Origin: Bacillota bacterium
GTDB taxonomy: Bacteria > Bacillota > Clostridia > Oscillospirales > Ruminococcaceae
Reading direction: 5' to 3'
Assembly (NCBI GenBank): GCA_023413185.1
Contig: JAEZQD010000077.1
Location: 1 to 31,492, forward strand
DNA length: 31,492 nucleotides
The notes beneath the pieces were generated by a model. That model did not search any database and was not told the DNA's origin. It worked only from the letters and a program-made list of their open reading frames with translations. Below are positions 1 to 7,924 of this stretch, one piece after another; the stretch's first letter is position 1, and every line of letters starts with the position of its first letter. The translations under genes and the position numbers were made by a program.

Positions 1-1
1 C

Positions 2-1000
2 CGTCATTTTTTCGGTTACCCGATTACACCCCAAACCGAGCTTTCGGCATATATGGCAAAGCGCATGCCCAAGATTGGCGGAACATTCCTGCAGGCAGAG
101 TCTGAGGTTGCTGCCATTAACATGGTGCTGGGGGCTGCCGCTGCCGGTGTTCGTGCAATGACCTCCTCATCCTCGCCTGGTATCAGCCTAAAGTCCGAAG
201 GCATATCCTACATTGCGGGCTCCGACCTTCCGTGCGTTATCATCAACGTGCAGCGCGGCGGTCCGGGTCTTGGCGGAATTCAGCCGTCCCAGGCGGATTA
301 TTGGCAGGCGACAAAGGCGCTGGGTCATGGCGACTTTCAGCTGATTGTCTACGCACCATCCACCGTGCAGGAGATGGTTACCATGCTGTTTCGGGCGTTT
401 GACAAGGCGGACCAATACCGCGTACCGGCTATGATTCTTGCCGACGGTATGCTTGGGCAGATGATGGAACCGGTGGAGTTCCCCGAGAACGCCGAGGTTA
501 CCAAGGTCGAAAAACCATGGGCTTCAAACGGTCACGGCGGCAAGCGACCGCATAATGTAGTCAATTCTCTCTATTTAAAGCCGCAGGATTTGGAAAACCA
601 TGTGGTGGAGCGGTTTGAGCGGTATAATAAGATAAAGCAAAACGAGGTGCTCGTCGAGGAGTTTATGATGGACGACGCCGAGATTGCGGTGGTTTCTTAT
701 GGAGCAACCTCGCGTATTGTAAGAAGTGCGGTGAAAACCGCGCGTGAGCAGGGCATTAAGGTCGGCGCAATTCGTCCCATCACCCTGTGGCCCTTCCCCG
801 AAAAGGAGATTGCCGCCGCAGCACAAAGGGTAAACCATTTTCTGTGTGTCGAGATGAGCATGGGGCAGATGGTAGAAGATGTTCGCCTTGCCGTCAACGG
901 TGCAAAACCGGTATCCTTTTTTGGTCACACCGGCGGCGTCATTCCTACCCCCGACGAGGTGCTCAAGCAGATTATTACACTAGCGGGAGGTGCCAACTGA
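2..1000 (+). CDS. vorB: 2-oxoacid:ferredoxin oxidoreductase, alpha subunit (VorB/KorA type), 5' end missing
   Basis: Catalytic alpha subunit of a multi-subunit 2-oxoacid:ferredoxin oxidoreductase, which decarboxylates a 2-oxoacid to acyl-CoA and passes electrons to ferredoxin in the cytoplasm. The reading frame is open from base 2 and already contains the family motif GYPITPQTE, so the true start lies before the window. An internal ATG at 53 is too late, because it would remove that motif. The frame then shows the pyrimidine-binding region (QAESEVAAI, TSSSSPGISL), IVNVQRGGPGLGG-like sequence near 240-275 and a C-terminal transketolase-like domain. The stop TGA overlaps the ATG of the beta subunit by one base, so the two are translationally coupled. 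The family includes branched-chain 2-oxoacid (Vor) and 2-oxoglutarate (Kor) enzymes. The exact substrate cannot be read from the sequence, and the symbol follows the usual naming of this sequence type. Confidence 0.88.
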   Translation, partial: RHFFGYPITPQTELSAYMAKRMPKIGGTFLQAESEVAAINMVLGAAAAGVRAMTSSSSPGISLKSEGISYIAGSDLPCVIINVQRGGPGLGGIQPSQADYWQATKALGHGDFQLIVYAPSTVQEMVTMLFRAFDKADQYRVPAMILADGMLGQMMEPVEFPENAEVTKVEKPWASNGHGGKRPHNVVNSLYLKPQDLENHVVERFERYNKIKQNEVLVEEFMMDDAEIAVVSYGATSRIVRSAVKTAREQGIKVGAIRPITLWPFPEKEIAAAAQRVNHFLCVEMSMGQMVEDVRLAVNGAKPVSFFGHTGGVIPTPDEVLKQIITLAGGAN

Positions 1001-1752
1001 TGGCTGTCGTATTTGAAAAACCAAAGGCGCTTGCAGACGCGCCGTTTCATTATTGCCCAGGCTGTACCCACGGCATTATTCATCGCTTGGTTGCCGAGGT
1101 GTTGGATGAGCTGGGTGCAGAGGGCAAAGCGGTGGGTGTGGCGCCGGTAGGCTGTGCCGTTATGGCGTACGACTACTTTAACTGCGACATGGTGCAGGCA
1201 CCCCACGGCAGAGCACCCGCGGTGGCAACCGGATTAAAACGCGCGCTGCCCGAGGGTGTCATCTTCACCTATCAGGGCGACGGCGACCTTGCCGCTATTG
1301 GCACCGCCGAGACCGTTCACGCCGCCTCAAGAGGCGAGAACATTACGATTATCTTTGTCAACAACGCCATATACGGTATGACGGGCGGACAGATGGCGCC
1401 CACCACACTGCCGGGACAGGTGACACAGACCTCACCATACGGACGTGACGTTGCTTCGGCAGGTCATCCCATCCGTGTGTGTGAGATGCTCTCTACCCTT
1501 GACGGCGTTGCTTATGCCGAGCGTGTATCGGTAGACAACGTTCCCAATGTGCGCAATGCGAAGAAGGCTATCAAAAAGGCATTTCAGGCGCAGATAGACA
1601 AAAAGGGCTTTACAATTGTGGAGGTTCTCTCCACCTGCCCGACCAACTGGGGGCTTTCTCCCGCAGATTCGTTTGATTGGCTCCGTGCGAACATGATGCC
1701 CTACTATCCTTTGGGCGTGTATATGGACAGAACAGAGGAGGGCACACTGTAA
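1000..1752 (+). CDS. 2-oxoacid:ferredoxin oxidoreductase, beta (TPP-binding) subunit
   Basis: TPP-binding beta subunit of the same oxidoreductase (250 residues, normal length). The start ATG at 1000 overlaps the alpha stop and follows GGGAGG at 985-990. An early CPGC pair (residues 19-22) fits the conserved cysteines near the N-terminus. The thiamine diphosphate motif runs from GDGD (93-96) to NNAIYGMTGGQ (121-131). Small three-gene alpha/beta/gamma operons of this kind usually have a short ferredoxin (delta) gene before alpha, which here would lie outside the window. The stop TAA overlaps the next ATG by one base. Together with alpha and gamma this gives a ferredoxin-reducing step in 2-oxoacid fermentation or amino-acid breakdown. 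Confidence 0.9.
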   Translation: MAVVFEKPKALADAPFHYCPGCTHGIIHRLVAEVLDELGAEGKAVGVAPVGCAVMAYDYFNCDMVQAPHGRAPAVATGLKRALPEGVIFTYQGDGDLAAIGTAETVHAASRGENITIIFVNNAIYGMTGGQMAPTTLPGQVTQTSPYGRDVASAGHPIRVCEMLSTLDGVAYAERVSVDNVPNVRNAKKAIKKAFQAQIDKKGFTIVEVLSTCPTNWGLSPADSFDWLRANMMPYYPLGVYMDRTEEGTL

Positions 1753-2285
1753 TGGATAACTTCAACATCCTGCTTGCGGGCTTTGGCGGACAGGGAATCC
1801 TGTTTGCGGGTAAGGTTATGGCGTATGCGGGTCTTATCGAGGAGAAGGAGATCTCTTGGCTCCCCTCCTATGGTCCCGAGATGCGCGGCGGCACCGCCAA
1901 CTGCAGCGTGTGCATCTCAAAAGAACCGATTGGCTCGCCGCTTGTATTGAGCCCCAACGTACTTGGCGTCATGAACGGACCGTCCTACGAAAAGTTCATC
2001 GACACGGTTGAGCCGGGAGGAATTGTCGTGATTGACAGCTCCTTGATTTCACAAAAATGCGAGCGAACCGATGTCTCGGCATTCTATGTGGACGCAACGG
2101 CGCTTGCCGACGAAAAAGACCTGCATGGTCTTGCCAATATGATCGTTCTTGGCAAGATCATCAAAGAGAGCGCATTCGCATCTCTGGATGCGGTCAAAAA
2201 GTCGCTTACAAAATGTGTTCCGCCCAAAAAGGCGCAGCTTATGGAGAGCAACATCAAGGCAATCGAGCTTGGTATGAGCCTGTAA
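1752..2285 (+). CDS. 2-oxoacid:ferredoxin oxidoreductase, gamma subunit
   Basis: Gamma subunit (177 residues) of the 2-oxoacid:ferredoxin oxidoreductase. The N-terminus carries the family signature LLAGFGGQGILFAGK, a glycine-rich loop thought to take part in CoA binding and subunit contact, followed by SYGPEMRGGTANC, also typical of the family. The ATG at 1752 overlaps the beta stop (TAATG), so this start is preferred over the longer open frame that begins at 1677 inside beta. The gene ends 18 bases before a strong intrinsic terminator, so it is the last gene of the operon. No unusual residues were seen. Confidence 0.9.
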   Translation: MDNFNILLAGFGGQGILFAGKVMAYAGLIEEKEISWLPSYGPEMRGGTANCSVCISKEPIGSPLVLSPNVLGVMNGPSYEKFIDTVEPGGIVVIDSSLISQKCERTDVSAFYVDATALADEKDLHGLANMIVLGKIIKESAFASLDAVKKSLTKCVPPKKAQLMESNIKAIELGMSL

Positions 2286-2302
2286 ACATGCTGCTTCAAT
2301 AC

Positions 2303-2336
2303 AAAACCCGTGCAGTTTCATGCTGCACGGGTTTTT
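2303..2336 (+). terminator. intrinsic terminator of the oxidoreductase operon
   Basis: A perfect 12-bp stem (AAACCCGTGCAG, 2304-2315, with its complement at 2323-2334), a 7-base loop and a T run at 2332-2336. It sits 18 bases after the gamma subunit stop. A-rich sequence on the other side could let it act weakly on the convergent minus-strand gene ending at 2353. Confidence 0.9.
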
Positions 2337-2352
2337 GGTTTATTATATTAGT

Positions 2353-2970
2353 TTAACGGATGAAGTGAGTCCTAACCCTTTGTTCATTCATAGGCAGGGG
2401 GATATTCGCTTTTTTTCCCGCCTCGATGCAGTGCAGAAGCCAAGCCATATTCCGCCCGAGCTGGCGCATCGTCTGCATCCCTTCTTCGTCCTTTCGCACG
2501 TCGTCCGGGGTAAAGCCATGCACGCCGTTCCAGTAGTTCGAGGACACCACCGGCATGCTGCGGATGGTAAAGTACTTAATCAGCTGGTCAAACGCGGCGG
2601 TAGTGCCGCTTCTGCGCGCGCTTACCACACAGGCGGCAGGCTTGTTTTCAAAGTTCTTGCCCGCATAGAACATGCGGTCCATCAGGCATACAAGCTTGCC
2701 CGCGGCACCGGCGTAGTGTACGGGGGAGCCGAATACAAAACCGTCTGCACCATCCGCAAGGTCAAGCATGCGGTTGACGGCGTCGTCAAATACGCAGCGT
2801 CCTGTCTTTGAACAACCGCCGCAGCCGGTACAGCCGTTTATCGGCTCGCTGCCTATGTGCACAAGCTCGGTGTCAAGTCCCGCCTTCTCAAGCTCGCCTT
2901 GCACCTCACACAGAGCCGTGTAGGTGCAGCCGTTTTTGTGCGGGCTTCCGTTAATGAGTAAAACCTTCAT
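2353..2970 (-). CDS. iron-sulfur flavoprotein-like NAD(P)H-dependent oxidoreductase
   Basis: Flavodoxin-fold reductase of 205 residues. The N-terminus VLLINGSPHKNGCTYTAL is the FMN phosphate-binding loop of the NADPH-dependent FMN reductase family. Residues 47, 50, 53 and 59 are cysteines in a CX2CX2CX5C pattern, which matches the compact [4Fe-4S] ligand spacing of iron-sulfur flavoproteins (Isf). GSPVHYAGAAGKL near residues 81-93 is the second flavin-contact segment. The start follows AAGGAG with an 8-base gap. The gene lies 60 bases downstream of the methyltransferase and reads in the same direction, so it is probably the third gene of the marR operon. Isf proteins pass electrons between ferredoxin or NAD(P)H and small oxidants; the physiological substrate here is unknown. 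A simple FMN reductase without the cluster is less likely because all four cysteines are present. Confidence 0.82.
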   Translation of the reverse strand: MKVLLINGSPHKNGCTYTALCEVQGELEKAGLDTELVHIGSEPINGCTGCGGCSKTGRCVFDDAVNRMLDLADGADGFVFGSPVHYAGAAGKLVCLMDRMFYAGKNFENKPAACVVSARRSGTTAAFDQLIKYFTIRSMPVVSSNYWNGVHGFTPDDVRKDEEGMQTMRQLGRNMAWLLHCIEAGKKANIPLPMNEQRVRTHFIR

Positions 2971-3030
2971 GTCATATACTCCTTTCGATTATGCTTCGAT
3001 ACTTAGTCATTTGTGCTCCTTCAAAAGCAC

Positions 3031-3654
3031 TTATTTCTCGCCCAATGCCGCGAATATACTGATGCGTGCCGCCTCATCGGAATCAAGTGAATCAGCGCAG
3101 CAATCGCAGCCCACACAGGTTACCTCTGCAAGGGTAAACCCCGCGTCGGTAAGCCATTGTTTTATTGTATTGCGCTCAAAGCCAAGCCATACATCATGCT
3201 GTTGTGTTTGCAAAAATATGTGGTTATGGGCATCGAGGTCGGTTATCACTAGCCTTCCGCCTTGTTTCAAAATGCGATACATCTCCTTGATGGCGGCTAA
3301 CGGGTTTTGCGTATGGTGAAGGTACATATTTGCAAACACATAATCTACCTGCTGGTCTGGTATTGGAATACTTTCGCCGTCCGCCACAACGCAGGTAATA
3401 TGCCCCTTGCTTTGCAACTTTTGCTTGAGTAAATCAAGCATCTGCTGCGATTGGTCTACGGCATATACGTTAATCTTATGTGTAAGCAGACCTTCGGTGA
3501 TAAACCCGGTGCCGGAGCCGATATCTGCGGCGGTCGAATGGGGCTCAACCTCTGCAAGACGAAACGCGGTTTCTCGCACCTCATCAGAAAAAAACGCGCG
3601 CTGCATTGTATCCCAGTCTCCGGCAATCGTGTCAAAATACTCCTTGCTTTGCAT
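3031..3654 (-). CDS. class I SAM-dependent methyltransferase with a C-terminal Cys cluster
   Basis: Cytoplasmic methyltransferase of 207 residues. Motif I is DIGSGTG (44-50), with an acidic VDQS after the next strand, ADGESIP, and the ANMYLHHTQNP segment typical of UbiE/ArsM-like enzymes. Near the C-terminus four cysteines (180, 183, 185, 186) form a CX2CXCC cluster, which is unusual for small-molecule methyltransferases of the UbiE type and suggests binding of a soft metal, a metalloid or a thiol. The start lies 2 bases past the marR stop with AGGAGG inside the marR 3' end, so the two are tightly coupled. The substrate is not known. Arsenite, another metalloid, or a metabolite are all possible; it is clearly shorter than ArsM. 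Confidence 0.8.
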   Translation of the reverse strand: MQSKEYFDTIAGDWDTMQRAFFSDEVRETAFRLAEVEPHSTAADIGSGTGFITEGLLTHKINVYAVDQSQQMLDLLKQKLQSKGHITCVVADGESIPIPDQQVDYVFANMYLHHTQNPLAAIKEMYRILKQGGRLVITDLDAHNHIFLQTQQHDVWLGFERNTIKQWLTDAGFTLAEVTCVGCDCCADSLDSDEAARISIFAALGEK

Positions 3655-3656
3655 CC

Positions 3657-4097
3657 CTATTCCTCCTGTTTATCAAGTTCAAAGGCGACGTTTAACGTGT
3701 TGAGTGCATGCACCATCTTTACGCAGTCCTCATCGGTTACAGTTTTTAGTATTCGGGAAAAGCGATTGCTCATATCCTGCTCAATCTGCTCAAACAGCAC
3801 CCGCCCTTGTTGAGACAGCGAGATAGTTACGCTTCTCCTATCCGAGTCTGCTGGTATTCGCTCAAGCAGCCCTTTTTGCACCAGCCCTTCCACCGCTTTA
3901 CTCACCGTACTGGTGTCCAGCATAAGGATACTGGCAAGCTGTTTGAGCATCAGGCCTTGGCTGCGCCCTATCTCGACAATCGCGTGACATTGGGTAAGGG
4001 TTATGCCCTCGCAGCACGGGTCGCGCCCCAACAGCTCCAGATGTCGGGTCAAAACCCGGAGCGACTCCCTGAGTTCCATCGCTACGGCTGTTTTCAT
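3657..4097 (-). CDS. MarR-family regulator with conserved-looking cysteines
   Basis: Winged helix-turn-helix repressor of 146 residues, the usual MarR length. The helix-turn-helix is about residues 49-75 (LKQLASILMLDTSTVSKAVEG begins it) and the wing carries DRRS at 86-89. Cysteines sit in the N-terminal dimerisation/ligand region (C28, C29, C37), with C125 further on. Paired cysteines at such a position fit thiol- or metal-based sensing, as known for OhrR-type MarR proteins, but this is inference. The start follows GAGGTGAT. The gene leads a three-gene operon with the methyltransferase and the Fe-S flavoprotein and probably controls it through the palindrome at 4130-4144. Confidence 0.85.
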   Translation of the reverse strand: MKTAVAMELRESLRVLTRHLELLGRDPCCEGITLTQCHAIVEIGRSQGLMLKQLASILMLDTSTVSKAVEGLVQKGLLERIPADSDRRSVTISLSQQGRVLFEQIEQDMSNRFSRILKTVTDEDCVKMVHALNTLNVAFELDKQEE

Positions 4098-4114
4098 CTC
4101 ATCACCTCATGCAA

Positions 4115-4144
4115 ACAATACCACAAATAATTGAATGATGCAAT
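4115..4144 (-). promoter_or_regulatory. marR operon promoter with overlapping palindrome
   Basis: On the minus strand TTGCAT (4142-4137) and TATTGT (4120-4115) are 16 bases apart, a fair sigma-A promoter. The -35 box lies inside a 15-base near-palindrome, ATTGAATGATGCAAT (4130-4144), with one mismatched pair around a central G. Size, symmetry and position fit an autoregulatory MarR operator. Confidence 0.5.
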
Positions 4145-4170
4145 AGTTGAAATAACAAACAATATAGCAA

Positions 4171-4205
4171 TACGAAGCCCTGTTTCTTCAAACGGGACTT
4201 CGTAT
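4171..4205 (-). terminator. hairpin terminator after the EamA gene
   Basis: A 15-position stem (4171-4185 with 4189-4203) that is complementary except for two positions, a wobble and a mismatch, with a short loop. It lies between the marR promoter and the 3' end of the EamA gene. On the minus strand it is followed by a mixed TTGCTATATTG rather than a clean T run, so efficiency is uncertain. Confidence 0.5.
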
Positions 4206-4223
4206 TAATAGGTGTTTATTCAG

Positions 4224-5153
4224 TTATGGTTTGATGGATTGCGAAGCGCTTGCAGTTAACGTTTTGGTCGGTCTGCTTACAAAATAAGCACTTAAGATAA
4301 CAACCGCCGAGCCGATAATCTGAAATACCCCGAATGATTCTTTCAGGATAAGCACGCCCGCGAAGATGGAGATTACCGTGGTGATATTTGCAAAAATAGA
4401 CGCCTTTGCAATGCTGATGTGGGTAATGGCGTAGTTGAGCAGCAGATACGCAGCCACCGACGACACACCCCCAAGGAACAACACCGATACCCAAAAATCG
4501 ACACTGCGCAACGGTACTAACAGCGCCTGCATATTGCTATGGTACTCAATCAGCCCCAAAATCGGAAACACAACGCTGCCCATTAAAAACATAATGTAGG
4601 TACGCTCAACGGCACTATACTGCACCGATATCTTGCGGCTTAGTACGTTGTACATTGCGGCTGCAAGTACCGCCAGCAACGCAAGCAGAAAGCCCAGCCA
4701 GTTGAAATTCTCAACCTTCTGCCCAAGGGTGGTGATAAAGATTCCCACAACCGAAAAGCAGGTCCACACAATCTGTAACGGCGTTACCCGTTCGCCAAGA
4801 AAGATGAAGCCCAGTGTTACACTGATTACAGGGACAATCGCAATGACCGTGCCGATAATCGAGGTGGAAATGAGCGTGACGGCATAATTCTCCGCAATAA
4901 AATAGATGACAGGCTCAAATAGCCCAAGCAGTAGCAGCATTCCAAACTGGGGCTTTATCAGCTTGATTGGTATTTTTTTCACCGCAATAATGGTATTGAG
5001 TGCCAAAAACGCCACGAGAAACCGAAAGCCCAGCAGAATAAACGGGCTGGTTAGGTCTAACGCGCGTTTGGAGAAAAGAAAACTAAAACCAAATATGGTA
5101 TAGCCTATAAACACCGAAACGAGCGAGAATGATTCCTTTTTAGTATTATTCAC
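4224..5153 (-). CDS. EamA/DMT-family membrane transporter
   Basis: Ten-helix drug/metabolite transporter of about 309 residues, made of two EamA repeats. The protein is mostly hydrophobic helices, with GYTIFGFSFLFSKRAL in helix 1, and GTVIAIVPVISVTLGFIFLGERVTPLQ, which is the typical end of the first EamA repeat. The second repeat ends with VISIFAGVLILKESFGVFQ. I prefer the GTG at 5153, which has GGGAG 7 bases before it; the open frame reaches an ATG at 5174 that has no ribosome site. Members of the family export amino acids, nucleosides or other metabolites, so the cargo cannot be named. It reads in the same direction as the DUF1015 gene, 78 bases after it, and may be co-transcribed. Confidence 0.85.
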   Translation of the reverse strand: MNNTKKESFSLVSVFIGYTIFGFSFLFSKRALDLTSPFILLGFRFLVAFLALNTIIAVKKIPIKLIKPQFGMLLLLGLFEPVIYFIAENYAVTLISTSIIGTVIAIVPVISVTLGFIFLGERVTPLQIVWTCFSVVGIFITTLGQKVENFNWLGFLLALLAVLAAAMYNVLSRKISVQYSAVERTYIMFLMGSVVFPILGLIEYHSNMQALLVPLRSVDFWVSVLFLGGVSSVAAYLLLNYAITHISIAKASIFANITTVISIFAGVLILKESFGVFQIIGSAVVILSAYFVSRPTKTLTASASQSIKP

Positions 5154-5231
5154 CGTTATACTCCCAATGAACACATTAAACTACGGCATAGACCGTATCT
5201 TGTTCTGTTTTGTTTTAGTGCAGAGTGTTTG

Positions 5232-6500
5232 CTATTTTATCCTTCTTGCTTCCAGGTAAAACCGTTTTTCACTGGGCTCGCCCATCGAAAAGGTCTTGCG
5301 AGGCAGCGCACCGTCGAGAATAACCGTGCGAAACAGCTCGGTTTTGGACATGCTGGGCAGCACAAAGCCGATGTTGCCCGGCTCCTTTGCAAGTCGCTGT
5401 ACCACGTCCTCGCCGTGGATGTAGTCCACCTCTCCGCCATGACGGGAGACATAGTCGTCAATAAATGCCTGCAGGGTACCCACAGCAAGGTTGCTTTTGG
5501 GGTTTCTCACCGTTACCGTGCCCGCGCGTTCGGGCGTAACAAATCCAAACACCTGCCCGCAGGACGAACCGTAGGCGCAATCGTAGTAGTCAAACAGCGT
5601 ATCGAGCATCTGCTCGGGGTCTACGCCGAACACCACGCGGTGAATCGCCTCGAACTCGAGCGATTCATCATGCAGGTTAACCACCTCCACCAGCGCATAC
5701 CTTGCGGGGTGGCGAAGCGCTTCTTCGGGCGAAAGGGTGCTGGCTATGCGGTTATAGCATTCCTTTGCCGCGGCAAGGGAGTGGTTTCCGTCGCCCACCG
5801 CAAACAGCAGGGGAGCGCGCCCGCTAACGTCGTAGCGGCTGTCAAACGCGTCCTGTTCACACAGTAAGGCAAGTGCCTGTTCAATCGAGCCATGCAGGTC
5901 TTTGGGGACCTGATACCCTCGAATCGTCCCGCCGCCCTGCATCAGGTCAAAGTGATACAGCGGCTTCATGCGGTCTATCTGCTGTGTGAGCGGTGCTATC
6001 ACGCTGTCGGTGCGATCGTCAATCAGCAGCATCACGTGGGGCAGCTCAAGCGGCGCATTTTCGCGGATAGATACCCGTGCAGGGATGCGCTCCACCACTG
6101 TGCCTTCGGTCGCGCGAATCAGGCTTTGGGAGCATTTGGAGTAATCGTATGCCAGCAGGTCAATCTTGCCCATAATGCCCTTGCGGGTTAATCCGCTTTT
6201 TACCGTGCGCTCCACGTACACAAAGCTGTCGGGGATCTCGCGAAATACACCGTCTTGTATGTATCGGTTCATATGCTCGTTAATCCGCGCAATGCGGGTG
6301 TTAAAATCGTTGCCGTGCAGGTAAAGCTCGGGAAAAACCAAATGGTAGCACGAGTGAGCGTCACACACATATTCTTCGGTAGCTTTCCAATACTGCGGTT
6401 CGGAGGTATATTGGTCACAAGCAACAACGCTCCATTTTGTAATGTCACTAACCTCAGGCAGTAGAATATCAGCAGGTGAAAAGGGCGTTTGCTTTGTCAT
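5232..6500 (-). CDS. DUF1015 family protein
   Basis: Conserved cytoplasmic protein of 422 residues belonging to DUF1015, a widespread family whose biochemical role is not established. The family signature GDGNHSLAAAK (related to the G-D-G-H/N-H motif) lies in the middle, following SGRAPLLFAV. The N-terminus has PFSPADILLPEVSDITKW and ACDQYTSEPQYW, as in clostridial members. The ATG at 6500 is chosen because AAGGAG lies 9 bases before it. An upstream in-frame ATG at 6533 would place that ribosome site inside the coding region. It is followed after 78 bases by the EamA transporter. No clear functional link to its neighbours is visible. Confidence 0.87.
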   Translation of the reverse strand: MTKQTPFSPADILLPEVSDITKWSVVACDQYTSEPQYWKATEEYVCDAHSCYHLVFPELYLHGNDFNTRIARINEHMNRYIQDGVFREIPDSFVYVERTVKSGLTRKGIMGKIDLLAYDYSKCSQSLIRATEGTVVERIPARVSIRENAPLELPHVMLLIDDRTDSVIAPLTQQIDRMKPLYHFDLMQGGGTIRGYQVPKDLHGSIEQALALLCEQDAFDSRYDVSGRAPLLFAVGDGNHSLAAAKECYNRIASTLSPEEALRHPARYALVEVVNLHDESLEFEAIHRVVFGVDPEQMLDTLFDYYDCAYGSSCGQVFGFVTPERAGTVTVRNPKSNLAVGTLQAFIDDYVSRHGGEVDYIHGEDVVQRLAKEPGNIGFVLPSMSKTELFRTVILDGALPRKTFSMGEPSEKRFYLEARRIK

Positions 6501-6573
6501 GGCATAATTCTCCTTTACGTAATCGTACACCACATTATATCATTGCTTTTGTGGATAGGCAATTGTCACAACA

Positions 6574-6617
6574 CAAAAAGGTCATGCGAAGCTGTGCAAA
6601 GCCCGCATGACCCTTTT
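6574..6617 (-). terminator. intrinsic terminator of the lacI-type gene
   Basis: On the minus strand GGTCATGCG pairs perfectly with its complement across a 15-base loop, and the hairpin is followed by CTTTTTG. It lies 49 bases after the stop of the LacI-family gene and separates it from the DUF1015 gene. Confidence 0.8.
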
Positions 6618-6665
6618 GCTAAAACAAGAAGTATCGAAAGGTGTTGTTGTTAAATTAAAGACCTT

Positions 6666-7685
6666 TTAAGTGTGAGTGAATACAAGCGGCGCGTCCTTTA
6701 CGGTGGACTGCCGAACAATCAGCTGGTGCGGCATCGTAATAAACTCGGTGGGGGAGTTTACATCCCCAAGCTTTTTAAGCAGCAGCTCCATCGCTGTTTT
6801 GCCCATCTCAAATCGCGGCTGCGAGATGGTGGTGATGGATGGCGAGTAGTACTCGGTAATGCTGGTGTTGTCAAAGCCGATTACGGCAACGTCCTCGCAT
6901 ACCCGTATCCCAAGCTGGCTCAGTTTTTTCAAAGCACCAAGCGCCATGCTGTCCGAGATAGTAAAGATAGCGGTGGGGGGATCGGGTAGCTTCATCAGAT
7001 GCTCACACGCATGCATTGCGCGATAGGTACTGTAGTCGGCGTGCAGTATGTAGTCGGCACGCAAGGCAATCCCCGCCTCCGCCAGTGCCGTCGCATAACC
7101 CTCGGTGCGTTCAAGCGAGGTTGCGTGTGTCGCGCCTGCCGCGATTAACGCAATCTTTTTGTGTCCGCAATCAAGCAGATGCTTAACCGCATCGTAAGCC
7201 GCAACCTTGTTGTCAATGCTCACGCGAGAGGCGTTTATGCCTTTTTTAAACTCGCAGCATTGCACGATGGGGTGCATTGCCGCTATCTCATTTAAGCGGT
7301 TGGTGCTCTGCATCGTTGAAAAAAAGATAATCCCATCCACCAGACGCGTAAACAGCATGTTGATGTAGTTGTCTTCCACGTCGTGGTCCCCGTGCGTAGA
7401 ACCGATAATCACGTTGTAGCCATTCTCCTGGGCGACATCCTCAATACCCAGCGCAACACGGGAATAGAACTGATTCGTCAGTGTGGGCAGCAGTACAAGA
7501 ATCTTCTTGCTGCTGCTCATTCGCAGATTTCTGCCAAGATAGTTTGGCGAATAGTTCAGCGTCTTCATCGCCTGCATAATGGCCTGATGGTTTTCGGGCG
7601 ATACGTTCTTGTTGTTGTTGAGCACCCGAGATGCCGTTGCAACAGAAACGCCTGCCAGTTTTGCGACATCCTTTAACGTAGCCAT
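6666..7685 (-). CDS. LacI-family transcriptional repressor
   Basis: LacI/GalR regulator of 339 residues. The N-terminal helix-turn-helix (LKDVAKLAGVSVATASRVLN, residues 4-23) and the hinge helix LNYSPNYLGRNLR are standard, followed by a periplasmic-binding-protein-like effector domain (about 60-330) with ISDSMALGALK and VIGFDNTSITEYYSPSITTI. The start is an ATG with GGAGG 13 bases before it, a rather long gap. It is divergent from the Gfo/Idh-isomerase operon, and palindromes of the LacI type lie on both sides of the shared intergenic region. It therefore most likely represses that operon and itself, with a sugar or pathway intermediate as inducer. The ligand cannot be told from the sequence. 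Confidence 0.92.
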   Translation of the reverse strand: MATLKDVAKLAGVSVATASRVLNNNKNVSPENHQAIMQAMKTLNYSPNYLGRNLRMSSSKKILVLLPTLTNQFYSRVALGIEDVAQENGYNVIIGSTHGDHDVEDNYINMLFTRLVDGIIFFSTMQSTNRLNEIAAMHPIVQCCEFKKGINASRVSIDNKVAAYDAVKHLLDCGHKKIALIAAGATHATSLERTEGYATALAEAGIALRADYILHADYSTYRAMHACEHLMKLPDPPTAIFTISDSMALGALKKLSQLGIRVCEDVAVIGFDNTSITEYYSPSITTISQPRFEMGKTAMELLLKKLGDVNSPTEFITMPHQLIVRQSTVKDAPLVFTHT

Positions 7686-7710
7686 ATAAGCAGATCGACC
7701 TCCATGACAT

Positions 7711-7722
7711 GAAATCGTTTAC
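7711..7722. promoter_or_regulatory. candidate LacI-family operator next to the repressor gene
   Basis: GAAATCGTTTAC around a central CG agrees at 10 of 12 positions with the perfect palindrome at 7925-7936. It lies between the likely -10 box and the start codon of the lacI-type gene, so binding would give autorepression. Confidence 0.45.
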
Positions 7723-7734
7723 AACTTAAAAAGT

Positions 7735-7763
7735 ATCGTATCATCTTTTGGGGCAAAAGGCAA
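7735..7763 (-). promoter_or_regulatory. promoter of the lacI-type gene, with a palindromic spacer
   Basis: On the minus strand TTGCCT (7763-7758) and TACGAT (7740-7735) are 17 bases apart, each 4/6 to consensus. Most of the spacer is a perfect 6-3-6 inverted repeat, CTTTTGGGGCAAAAG (7745-7759), which could be a further regulatory site. Confidence 0.45.
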
Positions 7764-7849
7764 TAGCATATGAGCTGTTTTGTGTTAAAATCATAATAAT
7801 CCTGCAAAATATCAGGCAATTTAACTTGCGTATATTTTGTACATAACAC

Positions 7850-7878
7850 TTGATATTCGAATTAAGCTGTGGTAGTAT
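7850..7878 (+). promoter_or_regulatory. promoter of the Gfo/Idh-isomerase operon
   Basis: TTGATA (7850-7855), 17 bases, TAGTAT (7873-7878): a good sigma-A promoter. Transcription would start near 7885, just before an inverted repeat (CGATTG 7888-7893, CAATCG 7899-7904) and the perfect operator-like palindrome at 7925-7936. Confidence 0.65.
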
Positions 7879-7924
7879 GTGGTCATTCGATTGTTTGCCA
7901 ATCGGTTTTTTATTGGGACACAAA

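Noticed and set aside
2320..2811. 163-residue open frame on the plus strand
   Set aside because: It lies antisense to the Fe-S flavoprotein gene, has no ribosome site, and its composition looks like a shadow frame.
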